Numbered from the stretch's first letter, positions 44,382-53,277 are shown. The stretch: DNA of 64,000 nucleotides from Chlorogloeopsis sp038404745 (GCF_038404745.2 NZ_JAYKTT020000030.1:124001-188000), one strand, 5' to 3'. Made by a program: numbers and translations. Notes: a model not told the origin generated them from the sequence alone.

Positions 44382-45806
44382 TTATCTTATACGCAAGTTT
44401 TGATTCATATCTAAATTAGTCTTGCTTTCAGTATCTAATCTATGATCGAGCAACCACATCCCAGTGCTAACTTTAGGGGTGATTTGAGGCAATTCCAGCC
44501 CCTGCTGAAAACCCATCACTAACAACGTCAGGGTATCTACAAGCTTAGGATCAAAGCGATGCGATTGCTGTTTTATGCATTCTTCTAAAGCTTGAGAAAA
44601 TATTTCTTGTTGGCTTAATTGAGAATTTTTTTTCTGATTGACTCGCCACTGAAAATCAGCAGCTAATGATAAAATTCTTGATTCGAGAGGAATTTCATCT
44701 CCAGCTAATCCTGCTGGTTCGCCAGTACCATCCCACCATTCGTTTTGGTGAGTGATAATTTGCGCTACCGCCCGCAATCTTGGCATTGTTCGCAGTACTT
44801 GCGCTCCTGATATTAAAGGGCAAGTCAAAGGACAACTGGGTGCATCTTCACGGTAGTGAGTAGATGTTGTGGGAGTTAGTATAATTTCTGCCCTTTGTAA
44901 TGGATCTATACGGTGTAACAAGCTGGCAAGGCGCAATCTTTTAATTCGCCATGCAGGAAGATCTAAAAGCTGCCCTATCGTTTCTGAGAGTACCACAACT
45001 TCTGCTGCTGCCATTGGATTTGCAATATCAGCGGCATCAATTATTTGTGCCATCCTTAAAAATGCTTGGATTTCGTTGGAAATTAAGTTACGATCCAAGG
45101 CTTGATGACGTGCTGTTGTGGGGACAGATATATTCAACTGCCCAGATTGGAGGTAATCTACTACACGAGAAACTACTGTACCTAAGAATTCTGGTGTAGC
45201 AAGATTTGGCTGGATAGCTTTTTGAGTAGTGGTAAGTTGTGCTGCCAGTTGGGGATTGTAGCGCCGGATGTGAGCGATCGCCAATTGGGCTGTCTCTTGA
45301 ACTAGCTCTGGCTCAAATGTCCACAAGCCATAAAATTTCCGTTCTAAATCCGATGCAGGTATTCCAGAAGCCCCATAATCAGCTTCTGATAATTCTTGAC
45401 AAATTACCATAGCTGTGTATTGAGGTGACAGAATAATTAAGTGCCATTCCTGTGCAACTGGATCGGCAGGATCTAGTGCAATTAAGTTGACATTGGGTAG
45501 CTGGCTGGTAGAGTGCTCTGCCCAAACACTATCAGGTGATGCCATGATAGCTATTTGGCGGGATTTTTTAGCAATATCTGCATATCTTTCTGCTTCTTGG
45601 AGATACCATTTCCCTTGTTGAAAGGCAGTTATCATTAAGGGAGATGTGACATCTTGCAATATTTGGTCTTCTAGAGCATGACACAGAGCGACCAGAGTAT
45701 TTTTGTAGTATACACCGAATCGAATTGGTCTTTTGGTATTGCGATGGGCAAGTTCCAGCTGTTGGAGTAGAGAGCCTTGTAACATGGGTTTGGTTAAACG
45801 AACCAC
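44382..45806 (-). CDS. DICT sensory domain protein with degenerate HD-GYP domain
   Basis: Residues about 1-200 match the DICT domain, a sensor module often coupled with diguanylate cyclases, HD and two-component proteins (MLQGSLLQQLELAHRNTKRPIRFGVYYKNTLVALCHALEDQI). From about 245 to 460 is an HD-GYP-like fold: ASLLHRIDPLQRAEI where HD-GYP proteins have HDIGK, and HQNEWWDGTGEPAGLAGDEIPLESRILSLAADF for the HHExxDGxGYP and later region. The first HD is replaced by HR and GYP by GEP, so metal binding and c-di-GMP cleavage are doubtful. It may be a c-di-GMP or light/redox-type sensor scaffold; single gene. Confidence 0.85.
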   Translation of the reverse strand: MVRLTKPMLQGSLLQQLELAHRNTKRPIRFGVYYKNTLVALCHALEDQILQDVTSPLMITAFQQGKWYLQEAERYADIAKKSRQIAIMASPDSVWAEHSTSQLPNVNLIALDPADPVAQEWHLIILSPQYTAMVICQELSEADYGASGIPASDLERKFYGLWTFEPELVQETAQLAIAHIRRYNPQLAAQLTTTQKAIQPNLATPEFLGTVVSRVVDYLQSGQLNISVPTTARHQALDRNLISNEIQAFLRMAQIIDAADIANPMAAAEVVVLSETIGQLLDLPAWRIKRLRLASLLHRIDPLQRAEIILTPTTSTHYREDAPSCPLTCPLISGAQVLRTMPRLRAVAQIITHQNEWWDGTGEPAGLAGDEIPLESRILSLAADFQWRVNQKKNSQLSQQEIFSQALEECIKQQSHRFDPKLVDTLTLLVMGFQQGLELPQITPKVSTGMWLLDHRLDTESKTNLDMNQNLRIR

Positions 45807-46038
45807 AAAGGATGCAAAGTACGCAAAGAGAAGAAAGAATTTTAAATTTTTGCTTATGACTCTTTAGTTTACTGTTTGAGTGATTAATTACGCTATTTAA
45901 TCAATACGCCTTCAGCTAATCAGTGAGAAGTGAGTGCTAAAGTTTGTAGTCATAATTCACATAGCAAAGGATGGGCGATCGCGCGGTTAATTCATGGCAT
46001 AAATCATCCCAATGACGCGATCGCTTTGTGTGCATCCA

Positions 46039-47631
46039 TTAAGAAATAGTTGCTAACTGCTTGTGTTGAACCTCAATCGGTGCCGATAGCGCTGCTTCTA
46101 AATCGGCACTACCCAGCCTTTCTTCTAGGATGTTCATGACTTCACGTCCGAAGTCATTAGGATTTTGTTGCCAAGCTTGCAAGCATACCTCTCCAAAGAA
46201 GGAACCAAGAGGTTCTGGGTTCCACAGCATTTTTTGGACAGTCCAGGGTGTAATATTCATTGGATCGTACCCTGGTTTGAGAATACCTTCTTTGAGTGCG
46301 TATTCTTCTAAATGGGTGTGGGGTTGCAGCCCGATAAAGAAGATGGCAGGTTCAACTTTATCGGCACCAAAAATACGTTCGAGTTCACGGTGGTAGGCAA
46401 TTGTTTGGCGAATAGTTTCTGGGCGCTCGTCAATGACGTTAAAGGAGTAGTTGACAGAAACTAAGTCATTAAAACCAGCTGCTTTTAAATCCCGACAGTT
46501 TTGCAAGACAGTGCGGAGATTGTATCCCATCCGCATTTTCCTCACTAGTTCTTGCGAACCGCTGGTAATACCGATTTCAAAATAGTTCATGCCGGTTTTC
46601 ACCATCAACTCACACAATTGGGGCGTGAGGTTATCTGCCCGAATGTATGCTGCCCAGTGAATATCTTTCATTCCAGAATCGACGATTTTTTGTAAGAGTT
46701 CAACGGCATCATCGATAAATCTCCGAGCTGGAATAAATTGGGCATCGGTAAACCAGAAATTGCGAACACCGCGATCATATAGTTGTCGCATTTCCGCAAC
46801 GACTTCATCGGCTGGGTTAATACGCACCTGTTTACCTTCTACTACAGTGTAAACGCAATAGCAGCAATTATGGGGACAACCACGTTTGGTTTGTACGCCA
46901 ATATAAAAGTCTCCATCTTGGAGGTAATACTTGAACTCCGGCCAGATAGTTTCGATATAGTCGTAGTTACAGGCAGTTTTTTCTAATGGTGCAGGTTGTT
47001 CGTGAATGAGGCGATCACGTGGTTTATCTTCTCCAACGACATAACACCTTTCATCTCGAAATTCTTGCCCACTAAGTAGTTTTGTCAGCAGGGTTTCTCC
47101 TTCACCAACAGAAACAATTGTGCCTTTAGGTAAGCTTTTACTCAACTGTTCGTAAAAAACGCTAACAGCACCACCACCAACAATAATCCGAGCAGCAGAG
47201 TGATAGCGTTTAGCACGTTTGATACCGCGCTTCAATAAACCCAGATTCCGCCACAATTCACCGTAGTATACGGACGCAATTCGCAGCAAGCCAATAGCGC
47301 CCCTTAGCTTAAGAAATGGATTGCGGGAGTAGAAAAATTCAAAGGTATACTGCAATGGATTTCCACCACGCCCCCCGACTGGAGCATAGATTTGGATATC
47401 CCGCCAAGAAAACACTAGTAGTGTCGGCTTAAATTCATCAATACAGCGATCCAGAGCTTGAGCATAGTCCAAGGGTGGGACTGTTCCTAAATCAAATATA
47501 CGCTGTTCAATATGAGGAAAAAGTTTGTGAACGTGATCGCTAAGATAGACAACCCCAATAGGAAAGATAGGGTTACACGGAAGGCGAACATAGAGAATTC
47601 GATTTTCCATTAAGGATGCTTTAGCTTCCAT
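46039..47631 (-). CDS. Radical SAM enzyme with B12-binding-like N-terminus, function unknown
   Basis: The radical SAM motif CPHNCCYC (C252, C256, C259) sits in RGCPHNCCYCVYTVVEGKQVRINPADEVV, followed by the usual TIM-barrel features (FWFTDAQFIPAR, FEIGITSGS). The N-terminal 200 residues (ILYVRLPCNPIFPIGVVYLSDHV, IIVGGGAVSVF, VSVGEGETLL) resemble a Rossmann-like cobalamin-binding region, though the classical DxHxxG signature is absent. A C-terminal part of about 140 residues follows. Such architecture is found in enzymes that methylate or rearrange lipids and pigments. It is monocistronic and I cannot assign the substrate. Confidence 0.85.
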   Translation of the reverse strand: MEAKASLMENRILYVRLPCNPIFPIGVVYLSDHVHKLFPHIEQRIFDLGTVPPLDYAQALDRCIDEFKPTLLVFSWRDIQIYAPVGGRGGNPLQYTFEFFYSRNPFLKLRGAIGLLRIASVYYGELWRNLGLLKRGIKRAKRYHSAARIIVGGGAVSVFYEQLSKSLPKGTIVSVGEGETLLTKLLSGQEFRDERCYVVGEDKPRDRLIHEQPAPLEKTACNYDYIETIWPEFKYYLQDGDFYIGVQTKRGCPHNCCYCVYTVVEGKQVRINPADEVVAEMRQLYDRGVRNFWFTDAQFIPARRFIDDAVELLQKIVDSGMKDIHWAAYIRADNLTPQLCELMVKTGMNYFEIGITSGSQELVRKMRMGYNLRTVLQNCRDLKAAGFNDLVSVNYSFNVIDERPETIRQTIAYHRELERIFGADKVEPAIFFIGLQPHTHLEEYALKEGILKPGYDPMNITPWTVQKMLWNPEPLGSFFGEVCLQAWQQNPNDFGREVMNILEERLGSADLEAALSAPIEVQHKQLATIS

Positions 47632-48201
47632 CTTGCCGTTACTTAGGGGAAATCTGGTTTAAAAATTTAGTTTTGATGTTGTGCTCTATCACAATCGTAC
47701 TTGACATTCAAAACGATTATGGAACTAACTACTTTATGCTGTAGATGACAGTAAAAATGGCTAAATTTGCTCTGCACTGTAAATGCATAGCATTAATCAG
47801 ATTTTATGAAACTTAGTAGGCTTATACTTTTACCATAACATTGACCTTATTCCTAAAGGGATCGTCATTATCAATTAGGCCATGAGATGGAAGAACAAAA
47901 AATAGATCCCCAAAATCGGACAACAGCTATTAGGATGGCAATGTTCTCTGACTTCTACTTACTTGCAAGCAATTGTTAGTATTGGCGCTGATCTGCAAGT
48001 CTGAACAAACTTTTTTCTCTCTAATGTATAATTGCAGAAAAGGCATAAATTTTTACAAAAATTTCATAACTTGACCCTATCTAAAGATAGAAATAATCTA
48101 GAAAATTTCAGTTGGTAGTCGGGGTTACAGCAGGTGGGGATCAGCCGGTGCTAGCTTGGCTTATGTAAGATAAAATTGTGGCGTAAAGCTCCTCAGCAGT
48201 T
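47632..48201. other. Divergent intergenic region with a possible broken small ORF
   Basis: About 570 bases between the radical SAM gene and the DUF1830 gene. At 47887-48004 an ATG-started frame (MEEQKIDPQNR) changes to a protein-like reading in the +1 frame (GQQLLGWQCSLTSTYLQAIVSIGADLQV), which would need one frameshift to join. It may be the relic of a small gene, or chance. Promoters of both flanking genes must also lie here. Confidence 0.4.
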
Positions 48202-48597
48202 ATGGCTCAAATATTAGATCCCTTACCACCGGAGCAATCGAGAAAGATTCTCTGCTGCTACGTTAATGCCACGAGTAAAATCCAGGTGGCTCGCATCTCA
48301 AATATCCCTAACTGGTACTTTGAAAGGGTTGTCTTTCCCGGACAAAGACTAGTGTTTGAAGCACCAGGCGAAGCTCAACTTGAGATTCATACAGGCATGA
48401 TGGCAAGTGCAATTTTGTCGGATAAAATTCCGTGCGATCGCCTTGCTGTTAATGAAATTAGCAGTTACGAATTAGAAACAGACTCTGAAAAACTAGAAGA
48501 CCCTATCAATAAAAAATCGATTGTACACTCAATTAAGACAAAAACTGGAGATACAACAAAACCCTTAACAACTGTTGGTTTTGCATCCATTGATTAG
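48202..48597 (+). CDS. DUF1830 family protein
   Basis: A 131-residue cyanobacterial protein with the DUF1830 core: ILCCYVNATSKIQVARISNIPNWYFERVVFPGQRLVFEAPGEAQLEIHTG, and the helical continuation with SDKIPCDRLAV. The C-terminal 40 residues are charged and variable. No function is known for the family. It is followed by a clear intrinsic terminator, so it is transcribed alone. Confidence 0.9.
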   Translation: MAQILDPLPPEQSRKILCCYVNATSKIQVARISNIPNWYFERVVFPGQRLVFEAPGEAQLEIHTGMMASAILSDKIPCDRLAVNEISSYELETDSEKLEDPINKKSIVHSIKTKTGDTTKPLTTVGFASID

Positions 48598-48618
48598 AAA
48601 AAAAATTGCTGAATTTTA

Positions 48619-48646
48619 GGGTTGCATCAGATAGCAACCCTTTTTT
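48619..48646 (+). terminator. Rho-independent terminator after the DUF1830 gene
   Basis: GGGTTGC (48619-48625) pairs with GCAACCC (48634-48640), followed by six Ts. It lies 22 bases after the stop codon. Confidence 0.85.
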
Positions 48647-48780
48647 ATTTAGTACAAAGTTTAGTACAAATTTGAGTTTAGTTACGATACTGAAAAATCC
48701 CCACACAGCCAGAGGTATTATTTCTCTACACAGAAATAAACTTAAGCCTAAGATATAAGCGTATATTTAGGTTAGTTATC

Positions 48781-49218
48781 TTGAATCTACCCTCATTTTT
48801 GTGGTTGTGGAGAATAGCAGCGTGGTCGATGGGTTTATCGCTACTAGCCTATGTGCTACTAGCGATAATGGGTATATGGATGTTTCGTGCTAGAAATTTA
48901 CAACAAGCTGAACCTCACTGGCTGCGCTCCCTCCACTACATCATCGGCATTTGCATGGTTAGTTTAGTGCTGCTTCTGCTACTTATTGGTATTATCGGTA
49001 CTTATGGTCACTTTGGCTCCTTGGGACACTCGCCACACCTTTGGGCTGGATTGATCAGTGTGGTGTTAGTTTTGCTGTCTGCTAGCAGTGCGATGCAAAT
49101 TCGTGTCAGAAAACCTTGGGCAAGGCGCATTCATATCGGTGCTAATATTGCCCTATTCTTTGCCTTTGCTTGGGTTTCGCTCACTGGTTGGATTGTGGTA
49201 CAAAAGTATTTGCCTTAA
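48781..49218 (+). CDS. DUF4079-like membrane protein
   Basis: A 145-residue protein with four hydrophobic segments (about 10-30, 55-75, 85-100, 118-138). LHYIIGICMVSLVLLLLLIGIIGTYGHFG, HSPHLWAGLISVVLVLLSA and RKPWARRIHIGANIALFFAFAWVSLTGW fit the cyanobacterial DUF4079 family, with histidines (H53, H112-region and H118-region) positioned inside or next to helices as in cytochrome b561-like proteins. The start is TTG at 48781; the next in-frame ATG lies inside the first helix. A role in electron transfer is only suggested by the histidines. Confidence 0.75.
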   Translation: MNLPSFLWLWRIAAWSMGLSLLAYVLLAIMGIWMFRARNLQQAEPHWLRSLHYIIGICMVSLVLLLLLIGIIGTYGHFGSLGHSPHLWAGLISVVLVLLSASSAMQIRVRKPWARRIHIGANIALFFAFAWVSLTGWIVVQKYLP

Positions 49219-49418
49219 TAGTCAAAAGCAATTAGTTATTGGTAAATGAGAAAAAGAGCGATCACATATTAATTACTCTATTATTTACAGTCATATCCTG
49301 GTTTCCTCTGTTGTTTATTAAACAGCTATATAGAGTGGAAAATATACTACTCCGTAAACACAAAGTGCGATCGTCTAATTTTTGAAATACTTTTCTATTG
49401 CTTTTGTCCTGCCTAGTA

Positions 49419-49440
49419 AATGCTCACACTACCGAGCATT
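49419..49440. terminator. Small hairpin after the DUF4079 gene
   Basis: AATGCTC (49419-49425) pairs with GAGCATT (49434-49440) around eight bases, followed by TTAAG. Weak terminator candidate about 200 bases after the gene. Confidence 0.35.
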
Positions 49441-49455
49441 TTAAGTTATGCTTAA

Positions 49456-49734
49456 ATTGATGCTTTTATTTACATCAGTACTACTTATCAAACTAGTAAG
49501 CGAGTTTATCCCACTCAGGTGTTAATTCAAGCCCCAGACGGTGGATTAACCAACGACTCTATCGCTATAGCAGATCAGGTACGAGTATTATCCAAATCTC
49601 GCTTTTTGCATATACGTGGAATACTTAGTGATGAAGCAATAATTTTATTAAATCAAGCTTTGTTGATTGCGTTGGATTTACCAGGTCAAATGTTAAACAA
49701 AAAATGCAAGGAGCGATCGCATTTACAACCTTAG
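49456..49734 (+). pseudogene. Remnant of a MazF/PemK-type toxin gene
   Basis: The frame after the stop at 49453 has no ATG or good ribosome binding site and reads YQTSKRVYPTQVLIQAPDGGLTNDSIAIADQVRVLSKSRFLHIRG, then a helix (DEAIILLNQALLIALDLPGQ). This is the C-terminal two thirds of a MazF/PemK ribonuclease; the N-terminal strands with the catalytic region and the antitoxin gene are missing. A GTG at 49519 could start translation of 71 residues, but that would be a fragment. A decayed toxin-antitoxin module is the simplest reading. Confidence 0.6.
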
Positions 49735-49876
49735 ATTTTTGGTTATGAAATGACAAGGTTTACAAAGTGTAATCGCCTAAATTTTTAACTATCCTTGCCG
49801 GAAGTCCCCGGTGATGAAGCGCTCTTTGCTTAATCCTAGCTAATATATAGTTAAAGTTAAGAATTGTGATGGAGCC

Positions 49877-50437
49877 GTGACAGCTAACTTAGTTAATTCC
49901 TCACCTGCAATTTTTCGCCTATCTGCTTTAATTCGGATAACACTTTTAAGTTTATATGTAGCACTAACAGTACCTTTACCTTTTTTAGCTCAGGTAACAA
50001 ATGCACCTGTACCACCAATACTATTGTGGTTAGGAATCAGTATTGGCTTAGTTGCCTTGTATGCGGCATTAACAGAACGTGTGATTGTAGATGATCAAGG
50101 AATTCAAGTAGCGTATCCTAACTGGGTACCACGTTTTTTTCGTAAAGGTTGGTTGTTAACTTGGGCAGAGGTAAAACAGTTAAAACCCCGCACTACCGGG
50201 CAAGGGGGACTAGTTTACTATTTCCTTGCTCAAGATGGGAAAGCTTATTTACTGCCGATGCGCGTGGCAGGTTTTTCTCGCTTGGTAAAGCTGGTGCAAG
50301 AAAAAACAGGCATTGATACAACTGATGTCTACCCTTTAGCCCAACCGTGGATGTATTTAATTTTATTAATATTTACGCTCTTGCTGTTGCTGGTAGATGG
50401 TTGGACAATTTCCACTGCCTTAACGCAAATTCATTAA
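49877..50437 (+). CDS. Membrane protein with cytoplasmic domain, unknown function
   Basis: A 186-residue protein with two N-terminal hydrophobic segments (about 18-40 and 46-66), a central soluble part of about 85 residues (TERVIVDDQGIQVAYPNWVPRFFRKGWLLTWAEVKQLKPRTTGQGGLVYYFLAQDGKAYLLP) that has the beta pattern of a PH-like domain, and one C-terminal helix. GTG at 49877 follows GGAG. It lies 123 bases ahead of an ABC ATPase gene on the same strand, with a hairpin in between, so a functional partnership is possible but not shown. Confidence 0.75.
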   Translation: MTANLVNSSPAIFRLSALIRITLLSLYVALTVPLPFLAQVTNAPVPPILLWLGISIGLVALYAALTERVIVDDQGIQVAYPNWVPRFFRKGWLLTWAEVKQLKPRTTGQGGLVYYFLAQDGKAYLLPMRVAGFSRLVKLVQEKTGIDTTDVYPLAQPWMYLILLIFTLLLLLVDGWTISTALTQIH

Positions 50438-50460
50438 AGCTCAAGTCTAGCAATAGATGA

Positions 50461-50518
50461 AGCAACGGATGTTGTAATAGATTTAACGGGCAATTCTAAA
50501 AATTACCCATCCGTTGCT
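50461..50518. terminator. Long stem between membrane protein and ABC ATPase genes
   Basis: AGCAACGGATG (50461-50471) pairs perfectly with CATCCGTTGCT (50508-50518); the interior has further GGGCAATT/AATTACCC-type pairing. It lies 24 bases after the membrane-protein stop. It could attenuate transcription into the ABC gene. Confidence 0.55.
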
Positions 50519-50559
50519 AAATTTTATAAAGACTGGGTTAGTAATTATTTAAGTAAAGG

Positions 50560-51336
50560 TTGAACTTGGAGATTTTTCCTAAAGCCAAACTACGGCTAGA
50601 AACAGTTAATCTATCTGCGAGTTTGCCGAGTAACCAACAAGGTTACCCAATATTACAAGATATTTCTTTTGAGGTGTTTGAGGGCGATCGCATTGCTATT
50701 GTTGGGCCTTCAGGGGCTGGAAAAACTCACTTATTACGTCTGCTTAACCGTCTGAGTGAACCAACCAGTGGCAAAATATATGTAGACAATCAGGAGTACC
50801 ATCAAATTCCTGTTTTGCAACTGCGCTCTCAAGTTACATTAGTACCCCAAGAGTCAAAGCTATTAGGAATGACAGTCAAAGAAGCTTTGGCTTATCCCCT
50901 GGTTTTGCGCGGCTTACCCAAACAGATAATCCAACAAAGAGTGAGCAACTGGACAGAACAGCTACACATCCCCGATGATTGGCTAGGAAGAACAGAAGTG
51001 CAACTGAGTGCCGGGCAACGCCAGCTAGTAGCGATCGCTCGTGCTTTAACTATTCAACCGCAAATTTTATTATTAGATGAGCCAACTTCTGCCTTAGATG
51101 CAGGTACAACTTCCCATTTAATGCACATTCTCACTCAACTGGCTCAAAGTAGTCATAAAACTACTATTTTGATGGTAAATCATCAACTAGATATAGCTCA
51201 GATGTTTTGTACACGGTTGTTACACCTAGTGCAAGGACGTTTGTTATCAAATCAGAGCGCTTCGAGTGTGGATTGGAATAAATTACGAGAAAGTTTAATA
51301 CAAGCAGAAGCAGAAGCTAATGAAGAATGGGGATAG
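50560..51336 (+). CDS. Lone ABC transporter ATP-binding protein
   Basis: A 258-residue ATPase with Walker A GPSGAGKTHLL, Q-loop VTLVPQESKLLG, signature LSAGQRQLVAIARAL, Walker B ILLLDEPTSALDA and the switch His in VNHQLD. The signature has Ala in place of the usual second Gly (LSGGQ). The closest familiar type is FetA/YbbL-like or phosphate-type importer ATPases. No permease gene is adjacent; the only membrane protein nearby is the small one upstream, so the partner is probably elsewhere. Start codon TTG at 50560. Confidence 0.88.
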   Translation: MNLEIFPKAKLRLETVNLSASLPSNQQGYPILQDISFEVFEGDRIAIVGPSGAGKTHLLRLLNRLSEPTSGKIYVDNQEYHQIPVLQLRSQVTLVPQESKLLGMTVKEALAYPLVLRGLPKQIIQQRVSNWTEQLHIPDDWLGRTEVQLSAGQRQLVAIARALTIQPQILLLDEPTSALDAGTTSHLMHILTQLAQSSHKTTILMVNHQLDIAQMFCTRLLHLVQGRLLSNQSASSVDWNKLRESLIQAEAEANEEWG

Positions 51337-51398
51337 ATGGCAGATAGTGGATAGTGGTTAGTGGAAAACTGGCAATCAACTACTACCTACTAACTACT

Positions 51399-51512
51399 GT
51401 ATGGGAGGCAGCGCGCCCTTGCGGGTTCCCCGCGTTGTAGCGACTGCCGTGCGGGTTTAAAAGATAAATCCTCGGTTTTAAGCGAAAGATAATCAGTAAA
51501 ACCCGCCCCCAC
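51399..51512. repeat. GGGCGGGTTT inverted-end element, copy D, with nested module
   Basis: The left end has been extended by a second palindromic module (GGAGGCAGCGCGCCC, TTGCGGG, TTGTAGCGACTGCCGTGCGGG), after which the usual core (TTTAAAAGATAAATC...) and right end AAACCCGCCCCCAC follow. Both sides are flanked by CTACTAACTACT-type repeats. Confidence 0.75.
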
Positions 51513-51539
51513 TCACTACTACCTACTAACTACTAACCC

Positions 51540-52313
51540 TTATCTTTGAGTACTAACTGTTGAATGATGATTACTGAATCTCTCTGCTGTTAATTTTGTT
51601 TGTGAGTGTACCATATTAGTGTTATTATTTAAAATTTCCATGTTGAAACGATATCCCACGTTACGAATAGTTTGAATTAAACTGGGTTGTCGCGGATCTA
51701 GTTCAACTTTCTTCCGCAACGATAAAACGTGAGTATCTATAGTGCGAGGATTGTCGATAGCATCAGGCCAAGCACGGCGTAGCAATTCCGATCTACTCAA
51801 AGGCACTCCTCCAGCTTGTGCTAGAACATACAGCAAACTGAATTCTTGGGGGGTTAAATCAATAAACTCCCCTTGAAAACGGACGCGACGCTGCACTAAA
51901 TCAATTTGCAACGTCCCATAATCTAAATAAGCTGGAGCCGCAGGTGTGCGCTTGCGACGAATGAGTGCCTCTACTCGTGCTAGAAACTCCTGCATCCCAA
52001 AAGGTTTACAGAGATAGTCATCTGCCCCCGCCTTCAAGCCAGCAACAATATCAGCTTCAGTACTTCGGGCAGATAGCATTAAGATTAATGGCTGTTGCTG
52101 ACGATGTAACCAACGGCAAAACTCAATGCCATCCCCATCAGGCAAGTCAGCATCTAAGATGACTAGTGTTGGTTGATGGCTTAAAAAAACTTCCCTTGCC
52201 TGATAAATACTTGCAGCTTGATGCACCCGATAGTCCAGTTGTTGCAAGTGCCAGCCAAGCAACGACCTCAGATGGGGATTTCCCTCAACGATTTCAATAC
52301 AAACCGAACCCAC
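51540..52313 (-). CDS. OmpR/PhoB-family response regulator (orphan)
   Basis: A receiver domain (about 1-115) with phosphoacceptor D54 in LVILDADLPDGDG and K103 in YLCKPF, followed by a winged-helix DNA-binding domain (about 130-235: FIDLTPQEFSLLYVLAQAGG, TIDTHVLSLRKKVE, TIRNVGYRF) of the OmpR type. The first acidic pair of the receiver reads EG rather than two acids, so Mg2+ binding may be altered. The last 25 residues are a polar tail. No histidine kinase is next to it. The target genes cannot be read from sequence. Confidence 0.92.
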   Translation of the reverse strand: MGSVCIEIVEGNPHLRSLLGWHLQQLDYRVHQAASIYQAREVFLSHQPTLVILDADLPDGDGIEFCRWLHRQQQPLILMLSARSTEADIVAGLKAGADDYLCKPFGMQEFLARVEALIRRKRTPAAPAYLDYGTLQIDLVQRRVRFQGEFIDLTPQEFSLLYVLAQAGGVPLSRSELLRRAWPDAIDNPRTIDTHVLSLRKKVELDPRQPSLIQTIRNVGYRFNMEILNNNTNMVHSQTKLTAERFSNHHSTVSTQR

Positions 52314-52868
52314 GGTGGCAAGACCCCTTAGCGTGCATGACTTTCAAAGTAACAAAGCCTCTATCTTAGGTTTTGTAACCCTTGTTACTTCAACAGCTAT
52401 TGACTTTTAATTTACTCATACTACATCTGACTAAATATTCACTCAAAAGCCTTGCCCCAAGCCAAGTTAGTCATTTTATTAAATTTTTGTTATTATTGTT
52501 AAAAGTTTTTTAGTTAAGTATGTTGTTTACAAACTATTTACCAAAGAAAAGCTAGTGTATCAGTTTTCTATAAGCAAGAATTAGTCTCACCTACATTCTT
52601 GTCGGAAACAGAAGCTGCTAAAACTAATCCTTAAGCAAATCGATAAATTTTGAGGTGCTGCTTGTAGATTTTTAATATAACGATCGCTTACTAATCCATC
52701 AACTTTCTTGTTTTCTAGCTTAGGATTGATTTAGACCACAACTTATAAGGTGTATCTCCCATAGCAGATGATAGAGGTTTGAAATTTATATCAAACTGAA
52801 AGTGATACTTCACTTTTAAGCGTGAATAATTTACAATTCTCATTCCAAAGAGATTTTTATAGCAGAAT
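52314..52868. other. Divergent intergenic region, no gene seen
   Basis: About 555 bases of A+T-rich DNA between the response regulator and the 83-aa gene. It contains a small palindrome (AAAGTGA with TCACTTT, 52799-52816) close to the 83-aa gene. No credible ORF or RNA gene. Confidence 0.5.
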
Positions 52869-53120
52869 ATGCTCCAAGACACACAAACCATCCGCTATTA
52901 CCAAAGATTAACCGACGCCTTCGTCGAGTTGTGGAATCGCGGTTATCGCACTGATGATATGCGGATGTATTTGGATGGTTATCTAGCCGCGCTGCGACAC
53001 AGTAATGCCATTGAACCTTATTTGATCCATCGTCTAGAGGAGGAAGCTACCCGCTATTTATATGATGTGTCAAATTTTACAATGACGCAACCTGAACCTG
53101 AACCAGATTACTATAAGTGA
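52869..53120 (+). CDS. Small conserved cyanobacterial protein, DUF6761-like (83 aa)
   Basis: A soluble, helical protein of 83 residues: TIRYYQRLTDAFVELWNRGYRTDDMRMYLDGYLAALRHSNAIEPYLIHRLEEEATRYLYD, then a short acidic tail. Conserved aromatic and Arg/Asp residues suggest a small helical bundle. I believe it corresponds to the cyanobacterial DUF6761 family, but that name is from memory. It is followed by a strong terminator and so is transcribed alone. Confidence 0.75.
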   Translation: MLQDTQTIRYYQRLTDAFVELWNRGYRTDDMRMYLDGYLAALRHSNAIEPYLIHRLEEEATRYLYDVSNFTMTQPEPEPDYYK

Positions 53121-53234
53121 CTTTTTATATTTAGTCATCTATAGTTACTACTGATTGACGCAGGCTATTATAGCATGATTATTGTCTGAGTCAACCACAG
53201 TAATGGTGTGAGATTTGGAGATTTTTTGGAATCA

Positions 53235-53277
53235 ATCCCCTGTTGGCGTTCAAGGCTTACGCCTGAGGGGATTTTTT
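53235..53277 (+). terminator. Rho-independent terminator downstream of the 83-aa gene
   Basis: ATCCCCT (53235-53241) pairs with AGGGGAT (53266-53272), with an inner GGCGT/ACGCC stem (53245-53249 and 53259-53263), followed by a T run. It lies about 115 bases after the gene. Confidence 0.75.

Noticed and set aside
51540..52313. Assignment of the response regulator to NblR, ManR or RpaB
   Set aside because: I could not distinguish these from memory with enough certainty, so no symbol is given.
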